Below are positions 17,650 through 27,618 of a stretch of 64,000 nt of DNA, piece by piece (position 1 is the first letter of the stretch; each line of letters begins with the position of its first letter). The translations under genes were made by a program, and so were the position numbers. Location of the stretch: the NCBI RefSeq assembly GCF_003316765.1, contig NZ_NIJF01000073.1, positions 124,001 to 188,000 of the forward strand, read 5' to 3'. Origin of the DNA: Bacillus sp. P14.5. Lineage in GTDB: Bacteria > Bacillota > Bacilli > Bacillales > Bacillaceae_B. The notes under the pieces are model-generated. The model did not search any database and was not told where the DNA came from. It saw only the letters and a list, made by a program, of their open reading frames with translations.

Positions 17650-18066
17650 ATGGAGAAATCCAAGTATAGTAGGGTGTTTAAGAGCTAATCACCCTATTAA
17701 AATGGAGAAATCCAGTTATAGTAGGGTGTTTAAGAGCTAATCACCCTACTAAAATGGAGAAATCCAGTTATAGTATAGTGTTTAAGAGCTAATCACCCTA
17801 CTAAAATGGAGAAATCCAGTTATAGTATAGTGTTTAAGAGCTAATCACCCTATTAAAATGGAGAAATCCAGTTATAGTAGGGTGTTTAAGAGCTAATCAC
17901 CCTACTAAAATGGAGAAATCCAGTTATAGTAGGGTGTTTAAGAGCTAATCACCCTATTAAAATGGAGAAATCCAGTTATAGTAGGGTGTTTAAGAGCTAA
18001 TCACCCTACTAAAATGGAGAAATCCAATTGTAGTATAGTGATTAGGAGCAAAACACCCTATTATAA
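17650..18066. repeat. Phased hairpin array D (52-bp period, 8 units)
   Basis: ATGGAG marks each unit at 17650, 17702, 17754, 17806, 17858, 17910, 17962 and 18014, a constant step of 52. Each unit holds a palindrome with arms TAGTAGGGTG / CACCCTACTA around GTTTAAGAGCTAATCAC. The reverse complement of that centre, GTGATTAGCTCTTAAAC, matches the loop core of the arrays at 23.8 and 32.4 kb. In the last unit the centre is inverted (GTGATTAGGAGCAAAACAC). Some left arms are changed to TAGTATAGTG. Located between the ThuA gene and the large GH66 gene; 18067-18329 shows nothing clear. Confidence 0.92.
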
Positions 18067-18329
18067 ATAAGAAATCCAGTTTTAGCAGGCAGTTCCCACC
18101 CCAATCACCCCCACCCTCAAAGCACAGAGCCAGGCATTTCCCTCCAGCAACTCTCCAAAGCCAAAAGGCCCAAGACTATAGGGCTGGCAAGCAAAAAAGC
18201 ACCAAGCAAAGCAAAAGTTTTGGTGTCTTATATCTCTATAACAGAAAAAATAACACCATCCTAAACCCACGAAGAATCCCCTGTGAGTCTATATATTCGA
18301 AAATTCAAACAAAGGACACCTTCAGAGTA

Positions 18330-18344
18330 ATGAAAACGGTTACA
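18330..18344 (+). promoter_or_regulatory. cre site (CcpA operator) upstream of large GH66 gene
   Basis: ATGAAAACGGTTACA fits all 15 positions of WTGNAARCGNWWWCA. It lies 56 bases before the start codon, near the expected promoter, so glucose repression of the secreted GH66 enzyme is predicted. Confidence 0.85.
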
Positions 18345-18399
18345 TAAGAATTCTCCATAGAGGACAATAAAAGTATCGAAGATTTCAAGGAGGAAATGT

Positions 18400-21300
18400 A
18401 TGAAGAAGAGTTCATTCCGCAAAACGACTTTACCGTTAGCCAGTCTGGTGGCTGTCAATCTTGCCTTCGCTTCCATGACGCTCACCCCTGTAACAGAGGC
18501 GAAGACGAACAACCCCCACGCCGCAGCGCAAGCGCAGCATAAGGCCAAGCTTCCGGCTGAACCTATCACCGCCTTTTTGGTCGATAAAGCCAGATACAAC
18601 CCGAAAGAAAAAGTAAAAATGTCACTTCTGTTTGACACGACGAAGGATTGGAAAGGAAAACTGAACCTCGAAGTCTATCACTTGAATGAGAAAGTGGCAG
18701 AGGGAAAAAAGAATATTAAGGTGAAAAAAGGATTAAAAGGGATCGAGATCGAATGGACACCGCCGAAAGAGGATTTCCGTGGATATCTTGTGAAGGCTTC
18801 CATAAAAGGTTCCGATCAGGTAGTGACCGCAGCGATTGATGTTTCCAGTGACTGGACCCAGTTTCCTCGTTATGGGTATGCGACTGAGTTTCCTCAAGAA
18901 TCCAAGGCGGATAGTGAGAAAAAGATGAAGGAACTGACGCAGGAATATTATCTGAACGGGTTCCAATTTTATGACTGGATGTGGCGCCATGATGTGTCCG
19001 TCTACTCTAAAACGGACAGCGAAGGAAACCCTCTCCGTGATGAGGATGGAACTTTTATCTCAGAAGAAATTACGAAAGAAACGGCCTATGATGATTTGCT
19101 GGGGAGAGAGTTATTCCCACTGACGGTCAAGCAGCAGGTCAAAGCGGCGCAGAAGTACAATGCGGCTGCGATGGCTTATCAAATGAACTATGCGGCAAGG
19201 GAAAACTATGAAGCCTTCGGAGTGAAGAAAGAGTGGGGGCTGTACAGAAAGAATGCGGAATTCCCGAATCCGTCCCTCAATGATCAGGAAGGCTTTTACT
19301 TTGACTGGGTAGATCCGCCGACTGGATTGTATCTTCAGGACCCGGGGAATACGGAATGGCAGGACTACCTCAATAAAGAATTTGCCAGGGGAGTCAATGA
19401 TTTCGGTTTTGATGGGATGCACCTCGATCAATGGGGCTTCCATGACAATGATTATCTATATGATTATGAAGGAAATGAGCGTTATTTTTCAAGAGACTAT
19501 GATTCTCTCATCAATTCGGTCAAAGATTCACTCGTTGATAATGATAAAAAGAAGAACTTTGTTACCTTCAATATGGTGGGAGGAAATGAAGGGTACCAGG
19601 ATGTTCCGAAAACGACTACCAAGACGGACTTCGACTACAGCGAGATCTGGCAGGATAAAGACAATTATCGCGATCTCTTGAAAATCGTCGAGGAAACCAG
19701 GGAAACCAATGGCGGGAAAGCAGTCGTGATTGCAGGGTACATGAACTACAAGCAGGCGACGGGCACTCACTATGAGGTTTCTGATGTGCAGGGAATTCCG
19801 AAAGCTGATCAATTTTTCTCCAGGATCGGAAAGACTGCCGGCTGGGTCGGTGATTTTGGTAAAAAAGACGAAGACCAGATCATCTGGACTGTTGATGTGC
19901 CAACAGCAGGCACCTATTCGCTCTACCTTAAATACGGCCATGATAACGGAGAAAGCCCGAATGGCAAGCTGACAGTCAACAATTCTGAAGCCGTGCCGTC
20001 TATCGATTTTAATGAAAAAACAGGATGGGGCAATCCGGTTGCAGCCAAGTCTTATGAAGTGGAACTGCAGGCAGGAACGAATGACATCATGCTGAGTTTG
20101 AATTCGAATAATCTTTGGCTGAATGTCGACAGCATTTCCCTTGAGAAAGCTGATTTTAAAAAGGAATATGAAGCGGAAGATGCGGAGCTGGTCAGCTGTA
20201 AAGTCGACAAGCATGGCCATGTGTTTAATTTTGAAACAGACGGCGATTTCATTGAATTTGATGTGAATGTAAAAGAAGCAGGAACCTATCCGATCAGCTT
20301 CCAGTACGGAGTTGAACGTACGGCTGTCTCCCGGAATGTTTATGTGAACGGAGAACTCGCCAAGGACCAGGTCCAGATGGCATCAACGGGCGGATGGGAG
20401 AACTTCCAGCCGACAGCAGATATCCAAGTGCCTTTAAAAGCAGGAGCTAATAAAGTTGTTTTAAAAGTGGAAGATGTAAATGATACAGGAGCTAAAGTGG
20501 ATTACCTGTCTGTAGGAGAGGACCGCTATCAGGCTGAAAAGGCACACAGCGGATGGGAGCCTTCACAGGAGCCGTTACTGGATATCGCAGACGGCGCGCT
20601 GACAGAGTTCAAGCAGCAAGGCGATTTCATTCGTTTTAATGCAGAAACGAGTTCAGCTAAAGAAACAGGAGTCTCCATCTTTTACAAAAACCCGGGTGAA
20701 GAAACGAAAAGAAGTATTTTCATCAACGGGAAAAAGCGGGCGTATTCACCCTGCCTCATACAGAAGGCGAAGAGTACCACAAGGCAGAGGCTGTCGTCTA
20801 CCTTCCTGGAGGAACGAATGACGTAATGGTCAAAATGGAAGAAGAAACAGCAGCTGCGGCCATCACGGTCGATCAATTTAAAGTAGAGTCCTCAGTGATT
20901 GAAGCCGAGCAGGCCCAGATTGGCTGGAGTCCTGTAGTGGCGAAAACAAGTCAGGTATCCATCTCCCCGGGATACACGGACAACTTTGGAAACAGAGGGC
21001 AGCGTGTTGTTTTTAACGTGAATAATGAGAAAGAAACAGATACACTGACGTTCAAATATAGAACGGGCAATAATCCGCAAGTCAATATTTATGTGGATGG
21101 AGAGCTGATACCGGCGAACAATTCTTACGTCGACGGAAAGACCATTTCCGAAAACATCTTCAGCAGCACGCCAGGAGGCTGGGATGGCGCAATGGCGGAG
21201 AAATCCATCAAGGCTCCGGTTCCTGCCGGCAGCCATGAAGTGGTATTTGAACTGGCCTCCAACGGACAGTACATCAACCTGGACAGCATGACGGCCGGTG

Positions 21301-22700
21301 AAAAGGAATACCAGGTAGAGGATGCTTCGTTTGCGCCAGAAGGCCATGGCATCTCGACCACAACAGGACATGTCTACGACTTCAAGGATGAAGAAGACTT
21401 CCTGGATTTCCAAGTGAAAGCAGAAGAGGCAGGCACTTACGATCTTGTTTGGAAATACAACAATGATTCAGCCTCAAAGCGTGACGCCAAACGAAGTGTC
21501 TATATCAATGGAGAAAGAATTCAGGATGTCACTTTCCCTTCAAGCAATGGATGGACTGAACTTGAGATGAAGGACATTTCATTAAAAGAAGGAATCAATT
21601 CCATTAAACTAGCGGTGGAAAATATCGATGACGATGGAGTGAAGCTGGATTATCTGCAGGTCGGGGAAGAAAAGTGGCATGCAGAGTCAGTCAACACCCT
21701 TGCGCCTATGCACATCTATAAGGATACCCTGCTCAACTTCGGCCATGTCGGTGATGAAGTCACGTTCAATGTCGACCTCGAGGAAAAAGGCGAAACGAGC
21801 TTCATCTTCACCTACGCCAACGCCGGAGCGGAGACGGCAAGAACCGTCCTGGTGGATGGAAAACCTGTTCTGGACGATAACGGAAAACCATACACAGTTG
21901 CGTTCAAAGGCACAGGAAACAAGGATTCCTACAGTGAGGATGGATATATTGTCCTGCCGGATATGACAGAAGGCCAGCACACCATCACCCTGAAACAGGA
22001 AGAAGGACAAAAAGGATCGATCGATTTGCGAAGAATGACAATCGGCTTGTTCGATGAACCTGCCGTCCGCCTGATGGATGCCGGACTCGCTGCAATGGGA
22101 GCGACGCATATCGAAATCGGTACCGCCGAAAATTACGAAGAAGGCCCGAATATGCTGGCGCACGAGTACTACCCGAACCGCAGCAAAAAAATGAGTGCTT
22201 CCCTGAAAGATTCCATGAAGGACTACTATAAATTCTTTGCTGCCTACGAGAATCTTCTTTTTGACAGTAAAGAAACAGACAAAAAAGTTGTTATCGAAAA
22301 AAGTAACGAAGAGGTAAAAACAAGCGCTAACGGCGAGCAGAACAGCATCTGGACCATCGCCAGAGAGAACAAGGATAACAAAGGTTTCGAGGATTATGAA
22401 CTCCTCCACCTGATCAACCTTCTCCATAATGATTCCAATTGGAGAAACGCCGCCGCGAAACCTCAGAAACAGGAAGACATGAAGGTTCGCTATCACATCG
22501 GCAAAACCAAGAAAGACCTGCGTGACTTGCGTGTCTATGCAGCCAGCCCGGATGGAGCAGAAGGACAGCTGCAGGAAATTCCGTTCACTTGGAGTAACGA
22601 TGAACTGGTGATTACCCTGCCTGAATTGGAATATTGGCAGATGATCGTCATTGATCGGGATGGAACGCAGAATAAAAAGGCTGAAAAGATTAAGTTCTGA
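18400..22700 (+). CDS. Large secreted GH66 enzyme (CITase-like) with about six inserted CBM35-like modules; frame broken by one missing base
   Basis: After adding one A to the A5 run at 20731-20735 (INGKK|AGVFTLPHTEG) the gene encodes about 1433 residues; as read, it splits at 20826. A signal peptide (residues 1 to about 45), Ig-like domain and GH66 barrel come first, with nucleophile Asp343 in DGMHLDQWG and acid/base Glu415 in YSEIWQD. After AGYMNY (near 450) the barrel is interrupted by about 760 residues of beta-sandwich modules starting near 457, 584, 707, 828, 967 and 1089. Each has CBM35/CBM6 signs such as YEAEDAELV, EAGTYPISFQY and LKAGANKVVLKV. The barrel resumes at PAVRLMDAGLAAMG (near 1218). 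Known cycloisomaltooligosaccharide glucanotransferases carry a CBM35 insertion at this kind of place. AAGGAGG precedes the ATG. Confidence 0.88.
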
Positions 22701-22751
22701 GGAAAATCACTTAATTTCCAATCCATTAGAGGGGAAATCCCAGAAAAACCA

Positions 22752-22791
22752 AAAAGCAAGTATAGCAGTTTCTGCTATACTTGCTTTTTAC
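22752..22791. terminator. Bidirectional terminator
   Basis: A perfect long stem (AAAAGCAAGTATAGCAG, loop TTT, and its complement) with T-runs on both strands, between convergent genes ending at 22700 and 22775. Confidence 0.9.
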
Positions 22792-23173
22792 TATTTGACT
22801 CTAATGTTAATTCATCAATATTTATAATTGCTTTCAGTTGTTGTAACAAGTCTAAACCAATAATACCATCCAAATCAAAACCATAATTCATTGCACCAAT
22901 TTCTAACGCAAAATCTTCAGTGTGCATATCACCAATTCTTACTGAATCAACCGTTTTAGAATATACAAACTCCGAACCTCCAACACCGCTAATACGGTAT
23001 ATCTGGTCATTTTCTTCTGCTATGATTCCTATTGTCTCCGCTAAGTCAGTTGATATAACTGTACTTCCAGAGCCAGTATCAACGAGTACTCGTTGTAAAT
23101 GAAGCAGTTGACCTTTAAATACCAGATCAAATTCCGTAAGCAATAAACCATCTTCAATCATTAACTTTCTCAC
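22775..23173 (-). CDS. Retropepsin-like aspartyl protease family protein
   Basis: About 132 residues. VLVDTGSGSTVISTDLAE is the catalytic Asp-Thr-Gly loop of single-domain retroviral-type aspartyl proteases, which work as dimers. Further features are the flap-like GGSEFVYSKTVDSVRIG and the conserved DLDGIIGLDLLQQL near the C-terminus. I choose the GTG at 23173, which overlaps the last base of the upstream stop (TAGTG) and has AGGAG upstream. It is translationally coupled to the gene before it. The target is unknown. Confidence 0.85.
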   Translation of the reverse strand: MRKLMIEDGLLLTEFDLVFKGQLLHLQRVLVDTGSGSTVISTDLAETIGIIAEENDQIYRISGVGGSEFVYSKTVDSVRIGDMHTEDFALEIGAMNYGFDLDGIIGLDLLQQLKAIINIDELTLESNSKKQV

Positions 23174-23430
23174 TACCGCCTGACTCCTGCCCATTTTTTC
23201 TCAATGATATTAGGCTCCTTACGGCTGGTATGAAGGACATATAGTTCTCGTTTAGGATCTTCTATGTGAATCTCTTGATAGGCTTTCATCGCCTCGGGAG
23301 AATTAGAAAACTTTTTCAAAGGGGCAATCTCGTCTAAAATGCGCTCATTGTTCTCATTTGTATATGCCTGGACAGCTTCAATCAACACCCATTGTTCTGG
23401 AAAAGCCTGGCACACATCTTCCCACTTCAT
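23173..23430 (-). CDS. Small conserved partner of the retropepsin-like protein
   Basis: 85 residues from the ATG at 23430, which has a near-perfect AGGAGGTGACTCAT site; longer in-frame starts are not credible. The sequence MKWEDVCQAFPEQWVLIEAV...PKRELYVLHTSR...KKWAGVRR is a conserved hypothetical family that I recall beside retropepsin-like genes in Firmicutes. It looks like a small soluble alpha/beta domain. Coupled by TAGTG overlap to the protease gene, so the two products probably act together. Function unknown. Confidence 0.75.
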   Translation of the reverse strand: MKWEDVCQAFPEQWVLIEAVQAYTNENNERILDEIAPLKKFSNSPEAMKAYQEIHIEDPKRELYVLHTSRKEPNIIEKKWAGVRR

Positions 23431-23755
23431 ATGAGTCACCTCCTGAAATCTTTGATTACATTGTACCATGTTAAAATTAAGGGCAATAACAACAATATGG
23501 CCAAGATTATTAAAGATCAGCACCGGAGAGAAAGTTTGATTAACCGAATATAAAGGGGAAGCTCGTCTATAGAGAATCATCTAGGCATCCCGCCCGCTGC
23601 ATCCGCAGTGAAATCAGCTAGAAACCCAGCCAAGGCTGGGGGAAAAACTAAAGTTAGTTTGTTTTTATTTGAAAAACTGCCACGACATTGGTGGGTGGTT
23701 GATAGAAAGGGGAAGCTGATTTGAAATGCACCAATAAAATCAGAAGCCTGCGCGG

Positions 23756-24233
23756 GGATGGTACGATTAGCTGGAAAACGTATCATCAAAAATAGAAATC
23801 AGAGTTGAGATGGTACGATTACTTGGAAAACATACCATCAAAAATTAAAATCTACGTTGAAATGGTAAGATTACTGGGGAAACATACCATTAAAATCAGA
23901 AATCTGCGCTGAGATGGTACGATTAGCTGTGAAACGTACCATTAAAAATAGAAATCAGAGTTGAGATGGTACGATTAGCCGAAAAACGTACCATCAAAAA
24001 TAGAAACCCGTGTTGAGATGGTACGATTTCTCGGAAAACGTACCAACAAAATCAGAAATCAGTGTTGAGATGGTACGATTAGCTGGAAAACGTACCATTA
24101 AAATAGAAAACAGCGTTGAGATGGTACGATTACTCGGAAAACGTACCAACAAAATCAGAAATCAGTGTTGAGATGGTACGATTAGCTGGAAAACGTACCA
24201 TCAAAAATATAAATCAGCGTTGAGATGGTACGA
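23756..24233. repeat. Phased hairpin array B (52-bp period, 10 units)
   Basis: ATGGTAC starts at 23758, 23810, 23862, 23914, 23966, 24018, 24070, 24121, 24173 and 24224, steps of 51-52. The arms are GATGGTACG / CGTACCATC around ATTAGCTGGAAAA, with spacers close to AAAATAGAAATCAGCGTTGA. The tenth unit has only its left arm; its place is taken by the ribosome site and start codon (CCACCATG) of the gene at 24260. The array fills the divergent region between a minus-strand operon and that gene. Confidence 0.92.
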
Positions 24234-24259
24234 TTAGCGAAAAGAACGGAGGTCCCACC

Positions 24260-25738
24260 ATGTCAAAATCAGTATGTGTCATCGGCGCGGGTGTCGGCGG
24301 ACTCACAGCCGCTGCTTACTTAGCGAAGGAAGGCTATAAGGTGACAGTCATTGAAAAATCCACGACGGTTGGAGGCTCGGCGGGGTGGTATTTCCGTAAC
24401 GGCCGGAAGTTTCCGACGGGAGCAACCATTGCGTTCGGCTTAGAGGAGCAAGGTTTGCTAAGAAACGTTTTGGATGATTTGGACATCGATCTGCCGGCAG
24501 AAGATCTGCTGCACCCCATGGATATTATTTTGCCGCAGGAAAAGGTTTCGGTATACAAAAGTCAGGAGCTGTGGGAGGCAGAGTTGAAACGCGCTTTTCA
24601 TGAGAGAAGCGGGGATGTCTTGAAGTTCTGGAGAGCCCTTCAGCAGATCGGCGATGATGTTCAGGCTGTCACCGAAAGCCGGGTTTCGCTGCCTATCAGG
24701 AGACTCTATGAATTAGGAAGTCTGCCGCAGCATGCGTTAAAGCATCCAGCGTCTGTGCTGCGCCTTGCCCGGCATGCGCTGATGACAGTAGAAGATCTCA
24801 TGAAAAAATACAATCTTCAATCGTACGAACCACTGCGACAGCTGCTGGACGCCCAGCTTCTTGATGCGGTGCAGACTGATGTGACGAAAGCGGCCCTGCT
24901 TCCATCAAGTCTTGCGTTAACGATTTACCGGAGGGGCAGCTTCGCCGTTGAAGGCGGGCTGGGACAGCTGGGGAAGGCGTTGGCAGCTCGTGTGAAAGAA
25001 CTCGGCGGGGAGGTTGTGAAGGTATCCACGGTTCAAGGGCTTGCATATGATACAAGCAGGAAGCAATGGAATGTCACCAGCCGGAAGTGCACGGATTCCT
25101 TCGATTATGTCATTAACAATTCAGGGGCTTCCATTGGGGAGGGGACGAGCTATGAAGGTGAGGATGAGTTTTCATGGGGAGCCTTCAGAGTGGACGCCAT
25201 TCTTTCAGAAAGAGTTAGGCGGGGACCTTTAGAGGGAATGAGGTTTCCGTTTGCTTATCAAATCGTGCCGCGGTTTGATTTTTCTACGCTGGTTAAGAAT
25301 ACGCATGGACCTGTTTATGCAACATTTCATGACACCCGGGACATGAAGGGAAATCTTTTAAAAGATGAAGTGACAATGACTGTTTCTTTGCACACGGACC
25401 CTAACATTTGGTCGAGCTATTCAAAGGAGAAGTACCAAGAACTGAAGGAGCAGTTGAAGGAAGAAATACTGAATGAAATCGACCGCGTCATCCCGATTAG
25501 GAAGCACCTCATTTTTGCGGAAGCCGGAACGCCCCTGACCTATGAGCGCTATATCGGGAAGACGGCAGTCGGCGGTTTTCCTTTGACGATAAAAAATGCG
25601 ATCTTGAAGCCGAAAAGTGTACGGTCTTCTCTGCCGCAACTTTTCATTGTCGGAGAGCAGGTGTTTCCTGGTCCAGGGACGCTTTCTTCTACTCTCAGCG
25701 GTTATTATGCTGCCCGTAGTATTATGAAGGGGAGATAA
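24260..25738 (+). CDS. FAD-dependent oxidoreductase, phytoene desaturase (CrtI/CrtN) family
   Basis: 492 residues. The N-terminal dinucleotide-binding motif reads VCVIGAGVGGLTAAAYLAKE, followed by VIEKSTTVGGSAG. The C-terminal FAD motif is LFIVGEQVFPGPGTLSSTLS. The length and layout match the COG1233 phytoene desaturase-like flavoproteins. No other carotenoid gene is nearby, so the substrate may be a carotenoid or an unrelated polyprenyl/lipid compound. GAACGGAGG lies before the ATG and directly abuts array B. Confidence 0.85.
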   Translation: MSKSVCVIGAGVGGLTAAAYLAKEGYKVTVIEKSTTVGGSAGWYFRNGRKFPTGATIAFGLEEQGLLRNVLDDLDIDLPAEDLLHPMDIILPQEKVSVYKSQELWEAELKRAFHERSGDVLKFWRALQQIGDDVQAVTESRVSLPIRRLYELGSLPQHALKHPASVLRLARHALMTVEDLMKKYNLQSYEPLRQLLDAQLLDAVQTDVTKAALLPSSLALTIYRRGSFAVEGGLGQLGKALAARVKELGGEVVKVSTVQGLAYDTSRKQWNVTSRKCTDSFDYVINNSGASIGEGTSYEGEDEFSWGAFRVDAILSERVRRGPLEGMRFPFAYQIVPRFDFSTLVKNTHGPVYATFHDTRDMKGNLLKDEVTMTVSLHTDPNIWSSYSKEKYQELKEQLKEEILNEIDRVIPIRKHLIFAEAGTPLTYERYIGKTAVGGFPLTIKNAILKPKSVRSSLPQLFIVGEQVFPGPGTLSSTLSGYYAARSIMKGR

Positions 25739-25871
25739 CCGGATTATTATTGGTCCACATTAGTTATTTTGGCTACTGAAGCCTTAAAAGACATGCTATT
25801 ATATTAAAGGATACTTTATACGGAAACAGCCATCATATAACAGAGAGAATAACCAAAGGAGACACAATCAA

Positions 25872-27302
25872 ATGTCAGTCATAGTAAACAAACACCGAGT
25901 GGAACGAGATTTCCTCGGATCTAAGGAAGTACCTGAACATGCTTATTATGGAATACAGACGCTGCGCGCGGTGGAGAATTTTCCGATTACAGGCTACAAG
26001 ATTCACCCGGAATTGATCAAAGCAATGGCGATGGTGAAAAAAGCTGCGGCCCAAGCAAATGTAGATGTCGGCAGGCTCTATTCTGGAATCGGGGAAGCCA
26101 TCGTGAAAGCGGCGGATGAAATGATTGACGGACAATGGCATGACCAGGTTCTTGTCGATCCGATCCAGGGGGGCGCTGGGACTTCGTTCAACATGAACAT
26201 CAATGAGATTCTTGCCAACCGCGCACTCGAGTTCATGGGACAAGAAAAAGGGGCTTACGGCCACTGCAGTCCGAACAGCCACGTCAATATGTCGCAGTCG
26301 ACAAATGACGCCTTCCCAACAGCTATGCATATTTCAATCCTGAACCTGCTGGATCAGCTGATTCCCACAATGGAGCGTATGCATGAGGCGTTCAGCGCTA
26401 AAGCGCTTGAATTCAGTCATGTTATCAAAATGGGGCGCACCCATCTTCAGGACGCTGTTCCAATCAGGCTCGGCCAGGAATTCGAAGCTTACAGCCGGGT
26501 GATTGCAAGGGACATCAAGCGCATCAAGCAGACAAAGGAACATCTCTATGAATTGAATATGGGAGCAACCGCAGTAGGCACAGGCCTGAATGCATTCCCG
26601 AAATATATCGAGCTTGTCGTTCCTTATCTGGCTGATTTCAGCGGCCTTCCGTTCAAGGGAGCGGAGCATCTGGTGGACGCTACGCAAAACACGGATGCAT
26701 ATACCGAAGTCTCCAGCACGCTGAAGATCTGTATGGTCAATATGTCCAAAATCGCAAATGACCTTCGTTTAATGGCGTCAGGACCAAGAGCCGGTCTGGG
26801 CGAGATCTCCCTTCCAGCAAGGCAGCCGGGATCATCCATCATGCCTGGGAAAGTAAATCCGGTCATGCCGGAGCTCATCAACCAGGTGGCTTTCCAAGTC
26901 ATCGGGAATGACCACACCATCTCCATGGCGTCCGAAGCCGGGCAGATGGAACTTAACGTGATGGAGCCTGTGCTGATCTTCAACCTTCTTCAATCGATCA
27001 GCATCATGAATAATGCCTTTGAAACGTTTACCGAGAACTGTGTGAAAGGCATCGAAGCCAATGAAGAGAGAATGAAGAACTATGTGGAGAAGAGTGTGGG
27101 AATCATTACGGCGGTCAACCCGCATATCGGCTACGAAGTGGCATCACGAATTGCAAGGGAAGCTATCCTTAACGGCGAGCCGATCAGAGAGCTGTGCTTG
27201 AGATATGATGTCCTGACAGAAGAAGAGCTTGATTTGATTCTGGATCCTTATGAGATGACGAATCCGGGTATCGCGGGAGCGGCTTTGTTTGAGAGAGAAT
27301 AG
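25872..27302 (+). CDS. aspA: Aspartate ammonia-lyase
   Basis: 476 residues, the usual length. It carries the fumarase/aspartase signature GSSIMPGKVNPVMPE, the substrate loop motifs GGAGTSFNMNINE and SQSTNDAFPTA, and MGRTHLQDAVP. The enzyme converts L-aspartate to fumarate and ammonia in the cytoplasm. Aspartase and class II fumarase are close, but the GGAGTS context and HRVERDFLGSKEVPEHAYYG start favour aspartase. AAAGGAG precedes the ATG, and a strong terminator ends this single-gene unit. Confidence 0.93.
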   Translation: MSVIVNKHRVERDFLGSKEVPEHAYYGIQTLRAVENFPITGYKIHPELIKAMAMVKKAAAQANVDVGRLYSGIGEAIVKAADEMIDGQWHDQVLVDPIQGGAGTSFNMNINEILANRALEFMGQEKGAYGHCSPNSHVNMSQSTNDAFPTAMHISILNLLDQLIPTMERMHEAFSAKALEFSHVIKMGRTHLQDAVPIRLGQEFEAYSRVIARDIKRIKQTKEHLYELNMGATAVGTGLNAFPKYIELVVPYLADFSGLPFKGAEHLVDATQNTDAYTEVSSTLKICMVNMSKIANDLRLMASGPRAGLGEISLPARQPGSSIMPGKVNPVMPELINQVAFQVIGNDHTISMASEAGQMELNVMEPVLIFNLLQSISIMNNAFETFTENCVKGIEANEERMKNYVEKSVGIITAVNPHIGYEVASRIAREAILNGEPIRELCLRYDVLTEEELDLILDPYEMTNPGIAGAALFERE

Positions 27303-27344
27303 GTGAAATAGAGGCGCGTTGATTGGGGAGAAAGTGGTTTATAG

Positions 27345-27387
27345 AATGAGCGTTGAATTGCACTTCAATTCAACGCTCATTTTTTTG
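27345..27387 (+). terminator. Rho-independent terminator after aspA
   Basis: Sixteen-base-pair stem AATGAGCGTTGAATTG / CAATTCAACGCTCATT, loop CACTT, then a T-run. Confidence 0.92.
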
Positions 27388-27548
27388 TTCTACCAAAGAT
27401 GAGTGTTGATAGTGGAAAATTTTAACTCAATTTAATGGCTGCATCCATCAATATGAAATTTTAACAGAGTCATTTTATAAGAAAAATTCTTACTTTTTTT
27501 CAACTTTGTAAAGCAAGCGCTTCCTTTAAAAAAGCTTGAAAATTCCTG

Positions 27549-27589
27549 ATGACAAGAGAAAATCCTATGCTATAATGATTATCATTATC
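27549..27589 (+). promoter_or_regulatory. Sigma-A promoter overlapped by a Fur box
   Basis: A -35-like ATGACA at 27549-27554 and TATAAT at 27571-27576 are 16 bases apart. TATAATGATTATCATTATC (27571-27589) matches 18 of 19 positions of the classical Fur box GATAATGATTATCATTATC. The overlap with the -10 box predicts iron-dependent repression of the siderophore importer. A CcpA-like word (AAGCGCTT) at about 27516 is too poor to call. Confidence 0.9.
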
Positions 27590-27618
27590 AATTAAAAGGT
27601 TGCCTGGGAGGAAGAATA

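Noticed and set aside
20731-20826. Programmed ribosomal frameshift in the large GH66 gene (AAAAAG slip site)
   Set aside because: The needed shift could occur on AAAAAG, but the same one-base loss breaks ten other unrelated genes at A/T runs, so a sequencing undercall is the simpler explanation.
22775-23430. Toxin-antitoxin module
   Set aside because: Gene size and coupling fit, but the downstream product is a retropepsin-like protease and the partner has no DNA-binding or toxin motif.
27510-27530. cre site before the siderophore operon (CAAGCGCTTCC)
   Set aside because: Has the AAGCGCTT centre but lacks the conserved outer TG and CA; the Fur box explains regulation better.
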